A DNA stretch of 64,000 nucleotides from Amylostereum areolatum (Eukaryota > Basidiomycota > Agaricomycetes > Russulales > Stereaceae): positions 186,001 through 250,000 of the forward strand of contig SAXG01000043.1 of the NCBI GenBank assembly GCA_012932865.1. The letters run 5' to 3'. Below the pieces are notes generated by a model. It was not told the DNA's origin and did not search any database. It saw nothing but the letters and a program-made list of their open reading frames with translations. The translations under genes and the position numbers were made by a program. Shown piece by piece: positions 55,159 through 64,000 of this stretch (its first letter is position 1; each line of letters opens with the position of its first letter).

Positions 55159-58100
55159 ACCATGGATGCGACACAACTCTCAAGGTGGACCCGCTTCGCC
55201 TCCAAAGGGGGGATAGGAAGGGGCACCGCCGTGCAGGATTGCGTCGCAGAGAAACCGGAGGACCTCATGTTCCTCAAGGTGCGCCCCGTCTTGTCCCGTC
55301 TTCGCCCACCCCCGCCTAACCCCGCCTTTTCCCGTTCTCGCGCGCAGGGCGACGAGATCACCGTCCTCATGCAGCTCGACGACCAGAAAGACGTCTTCCT
55401 CGTGAGTCCCCCCGCACCCCCCTTGACGATGTCGCTCGGCTCGACGAGCGTGCTCACGCGGCATGCACGCCATCATCCACAGGGCTACTGCGAAGGCGTG
55501 GTCGGCCGCTTCGACGGCGTGGCCGTCCAATTCCACGGAAAACTCAAAACCCCCGTCCGCGCCAAACGCTCCTCTTCCACCCGTCGCTCGTCGTCCGTCC
55601 AACGCTCGTTCTCGGCGGCGGGCACCCCGAGTCCGGTCCCACCTAGACCCTTCTCCCGCGACGAAGCCTCCTCCTCCTCGCGTGCCCCGCTCGCTTCTCC
55701 AGGCCCGACTTCTTCCCACCGTCTGTCCGCCGTGGACGCGTCTTCCTACTCCTTTGTTCCCGACTCGGACAACGGAGAGCCTGCGACGGCCACTCCGGAG
55801 CCCTCGACCGCGCCCCTTCTCCCGGCGGATGCGAGAACACACATCGAAGCCGGAAATGAACCTCTCAAGCCAGGCGCGCCCCACGAGGCGGAAGAAGGCC
55901 CGCCTATGACCGTTCAAGCGGACCACATGCCCAAAACGACGGCGGAAGAGAGCTTTCATTCGGCCGCGCCCTCCCTCACGTACTCCTCCACTTCCTCCAT
56001 GTACGAACTCGTCTCCCCGCGCACCCCAGCCGACTTCGCCTCTCAGTCCGAAGCCCAACCCTACCCGTACGGCAACGGCAATGGCATCGGCTACCATTCG
56101 CCAGAAGAATACCAAGCCGACGCGAAGCTAAAAAATGATCCATACCTCCCCGCACGTCCATACAACTCCCCCATCGACACCAACGACAGCACCAGGCGCT
56201 CCGTCGTCAGCATGGACGCGCTCTATTCCCTCTCTCCAGATGATTCCACTGGCAACGCCTTCCCCGCCTCCGACAGCCGCGACGACGCCTGTACGATCAA
56301 TCCGGGAGCACGCGCCTGTCCACCGCGATATCCATGTCCGACGGCGTGACCGGCATCGGGCTCTCCCTCCTGCAGAACTTCATGGGTGGCGGCGGGGACG
56401 GTGACGACGATGACGATGACGACGACGACGAAGATGACGACTCGGATACGTCGCGAAGTTCTGTGGGCACCCCGGTCCGCCACGCGCGCACTCGAAGCTC
56501 GTTCGACTCCACCGTCGAGGGGTTTCCCATCCCACCAAGCGGTCCTTTACCCCCACTAGCGACCGTCTCTCCCGCCGCGTCGACCTTTACCACGCCAGCT
56601 TCGCCTCCCGCGCCCGCGCCCGACGCACCAGGACGAGGATCCCCGCACTCGGCCGTGCTGTCGATGTCCGAGATGTCCGAGAACGAGTACGGCGAGGACT
56701 GGGAGGGCGCGTCAGACATCTACGACAACTACCGATACTCCCGCGCGTCCATGGCCTCCAAGATGTCCCGCATGTCCAAGCTCTCCACCTTCACGAGCTC
56801 GCACGTGCCCCCGCCGATCCCAAGCGAGTTTGGGCGACCGTCGTTCTCGGACCTTCCGCGCCCTTCACTCGATCGCGCGGGGCCCTCGTCGGACGCGATC
56901 AGTCTGCGCTCGGCGTCCTCGCGGTACTCGGAGCCCTCGCCCGTGTCGCCGACCTACCCACCGTTGATGTCGTCCGCGCATGCGCCGTTGACGTCGCCCA
57001 CGGCCACCACGATGCCGCTCAACGTGCAGAAAGTGCGGCTGGAGCCCGTGTCGCCTCTGCTGCACACCAGCTTCGCCTCTCCGGAACCGTCGCCCTCGGC
57101 TTCTGTCTACCCCGACTCCGCCATGAGCCCCACCGCAACCTCGCCCTCGGGTGGCGTGGCCTCGGCTCTGCGCCAGCGCCTTGAGGGCGAACGTGAGGGT
57201 GTAGGGTTGTCCGTGACCGTGCCCGCAGCGTCCTCCTCCCAAATTGACGCGCTGCGGTCGAGCAAAGCGACCGTGGTCGACGAAGAAGAGGGCTCCGATT
57301 CGGACGACCCGCGCTCCCCCGAGGACGCGATGGACCGGCTCGAGGTCACGTTGAACAAGACCAAGGCTCTCAAGCTCGACTCGCCGCTCATCGTCGTCAA
57401 CCCCGCCCCGCCGCCGCCGTACACGCCCGCCTCGGCCGTCGCGACCGTCGGCCACGCATCGGGTTCCACGCCCGTCAGCCCCATGGAGGCCGATTTCAGT
57501 CCAATGCCGACGCCTGTGTTGGCGCCAGTCCCCGCCACGCCGCCTCCACCTCCAGCCCCAGCGCCACGCATGTCCCTGGACACCGCCCCCGTCCCCGCCG
57601 CGCGCCCGCGTCCTTCGCCCGGGACCAACAACGGGCACGATCCCCAAACGCGAGAGTCGATGTTCGGCTCTGCCCGCACCAGCGTCTTCCTGCCCCATCC
57701 CAACGCGCCCAAGCCCACCGAGAGTTCCGAGGGCCCGATGTACGGCCGCAAACCCATCGCGCCCGTGCACGAAATGCCGCCGCTGCCCGCGACGGGCACC
57801 GCCATCCACGCCCTGCGAATGGCGATGGGCGGGCGCGTGGCGCCCAACGGCACGCGGAAGCTCGCGACGATCTACGGCGTCACGGAGCAGGCGCTCGGGG
57901 AGTCGCTCACGCCCGTGCTCATCCGGTTCGCGCTCGACCCGCCGAACGATATCCCGGCGAACAGGATGAAGCGCATGGCGTCGTTTCAGACGGAAGGGGA
58001 GGTGGCGAGGCCCGGGTCGGTGCAGTCGGGTTACGCACAGGCGCAGGGGCAAGGACAAGGACAAGGGCAGGGACAGGGACAGGGACAAGTGGCGGGTGGG

Positions 58101-60302
58101 GCTATCCCGCGAGCGAATTTCTTTCCTCAGGCAGGGACGGCGCGCCCGAGGTCGCGGTCTTTTTCTGCGTTCGAGTCGCCTTTCCCCACCGTTTCGCGTC
58201 CAAAGGAGCGAGAGTCGAGGTATGCGCCGTCTTTCACGCTCTTCCATCGTCCACGCAAGCTGACGCGAATCTCTCTAGCAGCGGTGAGGCGCCAGTGCTG
58301 ACCTCGTCAAAATCAATGGAGTTCGAGCGGCAGCCTGTGGACGATGCGACGAAGAATCCAAGGCTGGCGGCACGGCGGCAGTACACGCCCTCGCCGTTGG
58401 CGATGGGGCAGACCGCCGTTGTTTCTTCTGCGCCCTCTTCTCCGCTGCTTCCTCCCAGTCCTCAGCCCACCTCTCCCCCTCTCCGAGCCTCTCCTCTTGG
58501 CTCCATGCCCATCACCGCTTTTCCGCGGATGCTTCCACCATTGACCATCAATTCGGAGACCGTCCCGCCGCCAAGCCAGCCGATGTCTCCTACGAAGACG
58601 TCGCCCGTGAGCAGATCGTCTGGGGAAGGTGCTCCGAACGGATCAACGACGGCATCGACCAACGCAACCCCACCCCGCACAAGCAGGTTTAGCCGCAAGA
58701 ACACCAACGATTCGTCCGGTTCACCATCGTCGCCCCGACGCCGCCGCGAGTCTTCCCGCCGCCGACCGTCCATCGAGACCCTCGCCTCGCAGCACAGCGA
58801 CGCGCGCTCGCTCGCGACCTCTCCACCGCCCATGTCCGCGGGAGGATCGCTTGCCCGGAACACGTCCCTGCGCTCCAAGCTCTCCTTCTCCGCGCTCCGG
58901 TCGCCCAAAAACACCTCCCAGGACGAGGACGGGCAGCAGCAGACGGTGCAGGTGCAGGACATGGACTTCGAGCTCGTGCGGCCGGCGCTTCCCGCGGCGC
59001 AGCTGCGCCCGAGCGAGGACGTGTCCGTCGTCGGCCGCCTCTCCACCAACACTGAGCGGGGCGGCCTTCTGCGCGCCGAGAGCCCCGCGACCTCCCAGTC
59101 GTCGTCATTGCCGCGGTCCCCTGCGAGCGTGTCCGAGCCTCTGCCGCCGCGCGGACCGACGGGCTCGTCGGAAGAGATCGAGGCGCACCGCCAGCGCGAG
59201 CTCAAGTGGGTGAACCTGATGGGGGCGACGCCGCCGTCCCAGGCCCGCAAGAGCAAGAAGGTCCGCAAGCTCCTCCAGGAGGGCGTGCCCGCGTCCGTGC
59301 GGTACCAGGTGTGGGCGCACCTCACCGACAGCAAGTCAAAGCGGCTCGATGGGCTCTACGCGAGGCTCTGCCAGCGCGGGAGGGTGCCGTCGACGCCTGA
59401 GATCGAGCGGGACGTGAAGGAGTGCTTCGCGAACGATTCGCGGCTCGCGGATACGAACTCGCTGCTGTGTCTGTTGCAGGCGTATCTGACGATGGTGCCG
59501 GATATCCAGTACGACAAGGGTACGTTCGTGCTCGTTTTTTGTTGCGAGAAGCGTCGCTGACGGAGTCTGGGATGCGCAGGTCTGACGTATATAGCCGGAC
59601 AGCTGCTCCTGCAGTCTCCAGAGGAGGATGCGTTCTGGATATTCATCTCCCTGATGGACACGCACCTCAGGCCGTACTTCGCGTCCAACGCGATCCAGAT
59701 GGACGTCGACGCGTCGCTGTTTGCCAAGGCGGTCGAGGCCGCCGACCCGTCTGTGGCCAGGAAGTTGTTCACGGATCTGAGCATTGCTCCCGTCGCGATC
59801 GTGCAGCCATGGTGAGCGTGAACGACCGCGTTTTTGGGACCCTTCCTGATGTCGTCGAACCTAGGTTTTCGTCGCTGTTTGTCGAGGCACTTCCTGCACA
59901 CTACTTCCAACGGGTGTGGGATATTTTCTTGAGTGAAGGTGCGATATAGTCGACGTTTCAGCTGGCGCACCGTGGCTCATCGTCGACCATGCAGGCGTCG
60001 CGTTCCTGTTTCGCGTGGGCTTGGCGCTCATCACCTGCTGTCGCCGCACGCTGTTGGATATAAATGGCGATGCGCCTGCTCTCGCCCTCCTTCGTCGTCC
60101 GCCGCTCAACCTCATTTCGTCGACCCCCGACGTCCTCGTTGAGCTCGCTAACTCGGTCAAGCTCAAGGACGACGACATCCGCAAGCAGCGTGTCAAGTTG
60201 GAGGCCCAGATGAAGCGACAGGCGCCGGGTCGGACGCTGCTTAGCTCGCTCCACAATGGCGGCGGGTTGGCCTCGCCGACGATTTCCCTTCCTAGACCCT
60301 AG
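55159..60302 (+). CDS. SH3-TBC domain protein with altered TBC catalytic fingers
   Basis: Start MDATQLSRWTRFASKGGIG at 55159. An N-terminal SH3 domain is split by introns (CVAEKPEDLMFLK, GDEITVLMQLDDQKDVFL, GYCEGVVGRFDGVAVQF). A disordered Ser/Pro region of over 1,000 residues follows, with acidic Asp runs and a GQ repeat near 58040-58090. The C-terminal TBC domain has KWVNLMGATPPS, LLQEGVPASVRYQVWAHL, IERDVKECFANDS, LTYIAGQLLLQSPEEDAFWI and FQRVWDIFLSEG. TBC domains normally stimulate Rab GTPases through an Arg (IxxDxxR) and a Gln (YxQ); here those positions are Glu (IERDVKE) and Ala (YIA). Near 56285-56295 the frame must shift by one base to pass from DSRDDA to LYDQSGSTRLST. The end is GGLASPTISLPRP. 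Confidence 0.85.
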
Positions 60303-60902
60303 GCATACGCATATATATCTCCCCTTTCGTATTTAATCTCTCGCTCGTTACGAACGAGTCGCACCTACGTTATATTCGCTTACCCCCAAGGCGCACTCTT
60401 ATGATATGTCCCGCCCGCTCTGCTGTCGTTCTTGCTCTCTCTTCTCTCCGTGTTTGTCTCTGTCTCTGTCTCTGTCTCTCCTCCCACCACATGCTTGCCT
60501 CATCCCCCGCATTTGTTTATATCCCACCCTCATCGTTCCGGTATTCACCCATATAACGCCTTAGGCAGGCGCGCCACACACTACTCGCACGGCGATCTTG
60601 AAGTCTTAAGTACATAGACCATTACTTGTCCACAGAACACGTTTGTTCGTTCATGCTATGCTATCTAATTTTTGGTCTTGCGTGGGGGTCGGAGGATCGT
60701 CGTGTGATGGGTATCCTGAACCAACGAGACGAAAACATGGCAATGAATGGCACTGGTATAGTATGAGTAGTATTGAGGACGGGTAACGTCTAGGATACAT
60801 AATGTCACTATGAATGGCGGTAATATTATACATGGCCAGTCCGAGGATCACGATGGAGATGGAGATCAAATAGAGTTGGACGTCGAACGCGCGTCATACC
60901 CG
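60303..60902. other. convergent 3' region
   Basis: 3' flanks of the SH3-TBC and dsRBD genes, with CT-rich simple sequence (TCTGTCTCTGTCTC near 60460). No gene supported. Confidence 0.5.
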
Positions 60903-61298
60903 TCAATTGCCTGCGAGCTTGCTTTTGAGGATCAACAAAGCTTTCTCTGCAGCATCGTCGCGCGCAAAGTGTTTGTTCACCCCCACGCCGGTCGCGACGT
61001 CTTCGCCGTCGTCTGATGGCTGGTGAATGCGAGCAAAGAAATGGAAGATGGCGGACACACATTTGCAGGTGGATATCCATGACGGGTGTCCCTTCCGTCC
61101 AGAGGTCTGAGGTACATCGACCCAGCTGAGGAGGTGGTCCTTCTCAAATGCCTGAAGATCTACGACGCTGTTAGTACATGGAGAGGGGAGGTTGTCGGCG
61201 GAAGGCCCACAGTTGTTGAGCGCCATGGTACCTAGACAGTCGACGTGAGCGGAGCGAAGGAAAGACCGACAGCGACTCTTACCGGTGGCGGGAGGCAT
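60903..61298 (-). CDS. very small double-stranded RNA-binding (dsRBD) protein
   Basis: Four exons. MPPATG (start 61298) is joined through an intron GTAAGAG to GTCTAG. TMALNNYLQAFEKDHLLSW spans a second intron with a clean TACTAAC branch site. VDVPQTSGRKGHPSWISTCK follows, then after a third intron DVATGVGVNKHFARDDAAEK and ALLILKSKLAGN. The alpha-beta-beta-beta-alpha order and the G-x-G-x-x-K-x-x-A-x-x-x-A-A-x-x-A-L pattern at the second helix identify a dsRNA-binding domain. The whole protein is about 90 residues, so it is one domain and nothing else. Possible roles include a partner of Dicer or another RNA enzyme; this is inference only. Confidence 0.75.
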   Translation of the reverse strand: MPPATGKSRCRSFLRSAHVDCLGTMALNNCGPSADNLPSPCTNSVVDLQAFEKDHLLSWVDVPQTSGRKGHPSWISTCKCVSAIFHFFARIHQPSDDGEDVATGVGVNKHFARDDAAEKALLILKSKLAGN

Positions 61299-62936
61299 AG
61301 CAGGTTCGTGTATTTCCTGTGGCGAGCTGCCGACATCCAAATCTCCAGCCTCGCTCTTATACACGTCCTTTGTTGAGACGTGGCCACCTGCGTGTTATTC
61401 GTTATTCGTGCTTCTTTGGAGAGCCTATCATATCCTCTGGCGTAAACCTTCTCTTTTCAGGGTGGCCATAGCAGTTGCGTGTGATGATCGTCTTCGAGGA
61501 GAGAGTAATGAAAGCTGCCGACTTCGCCGAGCCACAATTCGCAAACGCACCAGTGAGAAGATCGACAAGTGAGGCTGAAGGGGTACACGCACGGACCGCA
61601 TGAGCGAAATGGGGAAAAGGCCCGATGCAACGATGCGCGCCGAGAGCCTAAGCCACGCCTTCCATCGCGCCTCAGGCCACCCATGACTCGGAGCTGAAAG
61701 TGGAAGAAAGTTATCGGGGACTTGCGAGTCGGATATAAATAAGGGGAGCGTCGTGTTCAGAAATGAGCGCATCTGCTTCGTGGGCACATCACCGCGGAGT
61801 CGAAAGGGTACAGGGGATATCCGATGTCCTCGAGGAGAACTAAGATTATACCATCCGACGGAACAAGGCCTCCATGGTCACCGCGCCCACTTCCAGTAGA
61901 GGTCGTCCCGATACAATTCTAATAGGAAGAGTCATATTCTTTCCAAGGCATCGAGGGTGTGGACTGCTCACTGACCATCAATGCGTCCAGCCCAGGTAGG
62001 CCGCGTGTCACACGCCGAATGGCACGCTTCTTTCACAACATGACCGGGTGCGACCGTCCTCGCCACGAGCTTTTTTAATTCTGTCGCGGCGGCCGAAACC
62101 GAGTGAAAATTAAAAGCGGAGCAAGCGACACGCCGAAAACGCCACAAAGTCGGACGGCTTAATGACCGGAGGGCTTTGCCATATCCCCAGCCGGGCATGT
62201 CGCGCATTAACTCCTGATTTTCCTCACTGACGTATTCTCACCCGGCCTCTGCCGTTGGAATGGAAAGTCAGTGCGCAAGGGGCCAGTGCCTCTTAACAAT
62301 CAGATTGGCATGGCAGCTCTACGTAGAGAGTGAGCCATGTGTCGGTCCGCCATCGATAAAGTTGTGCTCACCTTGCGCTCCATCGACACCGGGCAGGCAT
62401 ACTTCGCGCTGCACGTCCAGGTGAAAGAAGGGTCACTTGCTCGACCGCAGCTCGACCCTGTGAGCGGCGGAGAAGACGAGTATCCAAAAGCAACCTCGCC
62501 GTACGCGTTGCAGCCAGCGCGAGGGCACATTTTGATCCTCCCTCTCCACCTTTGGCTCGCAAATCCTCGTCACGGCAAAGTCGTGTTGTTGCGAGTTCTC
62601 CGGCCGCCGCCGAGATGAACTTTCCGGGGGTGATCACAGTACATGAACGTCGTCAGGGCTAGGTGGACGATGCTCGGAGCCTGTACGGGACGCGACTCAG
62701 TAAAGCAACCAAGCTCTGTGAAGGCGGGACCACGTACCGTGGGGGCAGCGGCCTGAGGATGATTCCAGTCTGACTTCACCCTAGAACGATCGCTCATCGA
62801 GAGTCCAAGTACCGCGATCCATAACACGAACATCGTAAAACGAGGCTGAAAGATCCCACGGATGGAATTAGAGAAGGCGGAAATAGTCTATCATATACAT
62901 AAAGAGATCGTAAAAAAGAACATCACCCGTCGCCAC
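61299..62936. other. interval of 1.6 kb without a confident gene
   Basis: Several minus-strand pieces (for example 61428-61787, and 62570-62833 with a hydrophobic start MFVLWIAVLGLSMSD) have splice-like borders but could not be joined into a recognisable protein. A short secreted or membrane protein here is possible. Confidence 0.35.
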
Positions 62937-64000
62937 TCATACATCCATTGCAGGCCGTAACGAGTTTGTCCGCGATGCCATCTCGACACCTCCCGTTTTT
63001 GCCACGAAACCGACTCCGTGGATGTGGTATTGCTCCCCGACGAGCTCCTTCGTTGCCATCATGAGGCGATCCAAACGGGTGATGATGCCGTAGGCCGTCG
63101 ACACGCCTACGCAGAAACACCTAGACGTCCCAGTCAGGACAAAAGTTTCTTAGAGAGGATAAGAGCACGTACATATATTGTTCGTTTTCTAAGGTGTCCA
63201 TGGTCATTGTTCGCGGGAGACCATAGTCGTCGTCCGCCTCATGACGAACAACGTTGAGCCCATGATGATGCATTAGAAACCGCTCGAACAACGGGGCTGG
63301 CGTGATCTGTGGCAAGGGTGTGCCAGTGCGGAGAGCGGTGGATATCAAGCCTGGATAAATTCCCCGACGTCAGAGGTCTGGATGATCGAGGGCAACGAAC
63401 AAGGTTCACTGACTGATGACTGCGAGCACATCTCCCTGGAAATCAGCGTCCAGGAAGCGCGTCCGTCGGAGGAATGCACGCGACCAAGAGGGCTCGAGGT
63501 GTTCCGTGACGGAGAGGAGGTGAGACAGCAAGGACGATATTTCTCTACATGAATTAGCCGAGTCAGTGTCGTGTGCAGGAGGGTGGAGGGTCGTATCCCT
63601 ACAGTTGCAGCTCCACGATCTTCTGATACCTTTCCGCTGGCCACCGCCCTCTTAACGAGAACTAGGAGTAAAGTGTCAGGGCCGGTCTGTCCAGATACTC
63701 GAGTATGCGCCCTACCTCATAGATGATGTTCGTCCTCAAGACGATCGATCGCTTCAGCTTGGATCTGATAGCGAGCAGCGCCTGCATTATTTGCCTTGTA
63801 TCCTCAGAGTGCCTTGCGTTTGCATACGAGACGATGGCGCAGTACACTGAGCCCGTTTCTGCGACCGCGGTGGCAAGAGAGCCCCTCTGATACCCGCGGA
63901 GCGTGTTGGATGGTGGGAAGAACGAGAAGATGCTGTTTAAATAAAGAACCGTCAGACCTGTCTCATTCGTAGGGTGGAGAGATCTTACAACGCTGCAACC
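62937..64000 (-). CDS. ArAE/DUF2421 (Bre4-like) transporter-family protein, 3' part
   Basis: The gene enters from the right edge, so only the C-terminal part is present. Exons read FSFFPPSNTLRGYQRGSLAT, then SVYCAIVSYANARHSED, LLAIRSKLKRSIVLRTNIIY, HLEPSWSRAFLRRTRFLDAD with FQGDVLAVI, ALRTGTPLPQITPAPLFERF, and ADDDYGLPRTMTMDTLENEQ. The end is TAYGIITRLDRLMMATKELV then EQYHIHGVGFVAKTG, with the stop at 62937. The DYGLPRT and ITRLDRLM blocks are characteristic of the fungal DUF2421 domain that follows the membrane part of aromatic-acid-exporter-like (ArAE, Bre4-type) proteins. The membrane-spanning half lies outside the window. Substrate is unknown. Confidence 0.82.

Noticed and set aside
1..64000. 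CRISPR arrays, operons and bacterial-type ribosome binding sites
   Set aside because: None were seen. Spliceosomal introns throughout show a eukaryotic nuclear genome, where these are not expected.

Overview
The window is nuclear DNA of a filamentous basidiomycete, most likely an Agaricomycete wood or litter decayer. The evidence is GC-rich genes split by many 50-65 nt GT-AG introns, tandem membrane cytochromes P450, secreted GH43 and intradiol dioxygenase genes, a cytosolic GH31 enzyme, TTAGGG-type telomeric repeats, and a Penelope-like retroelement of the endonuclease-deficient type known from basidiomycete telomeres. Two runs of N (8697-8708 and 40777-40801) mark assembly gaps.

Left arm, 1-39.9 kb. 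This is ordinary gene-rich DNA. In order it holds a FAM72 homologue, a C2H2 zinc-finger protein, the TFIIH subunit SSL1/p44 (-), an uncertain gene-like stretch with a histone-H3-tail-like motif, a proline iminopeptidase-type hydrolase (-), two tandem P450s (-), a secreted GH43 glycosidase, an amidohydrolase-like protein (-), two large disordered proteins (-), a small secreted protein (-), a GT18-like Golgi glycosyltransferase (-), a GH31 alpha-xylosidase-like enzyme (-), a coiled-coil protein, and an F-box-like gene broken by one stop codon and capped by a small TIR transposon.

Centre, 39.87-45.6 kb. This is the striking part. Two TA-flanked terminal-inverted-repeat elements lie beside a gap and a CCCTAA array of about 140 bp. 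A 5'-truncated Penelope-like element follows, with one long reverse-transcriptase ORF (41081-42982) and no GIY-YIG endonuclease. Downstream are two tandem 579-bp units, each separated by short telomeric runs and each carrying a complete type I hammerhead ribozyme (44034-44101 and 44615-44681). The two ribozymes show compensatory changes in stem III. Each unit ends in a strong hairpin followed by CCCTAA repeats. A candidate solo LTR and several perfect hairpins follow.

Right arm, 46.7-64 kb. Genes resume: a secreted intradiol ring-cleavage dioxygenase, PHO88/SND3 (-), a membrane protein of unknown function (-), the SNARE VTI1 (-), prefoldin subunit 6, a large SH3-TBC protein whose TBC finger residues are replaced, a tiny double-stranded-RNA-binding protein (-), and the C-terminal part of an ArAE/DUF2421 transporter-like protein (-) that runs off the right edge. 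Four otherwise normal genes show single-base frame breaks, which suggests residual consensus errors. Exon borders are inferred by eye; gene limits are firmer than internal splice sites.
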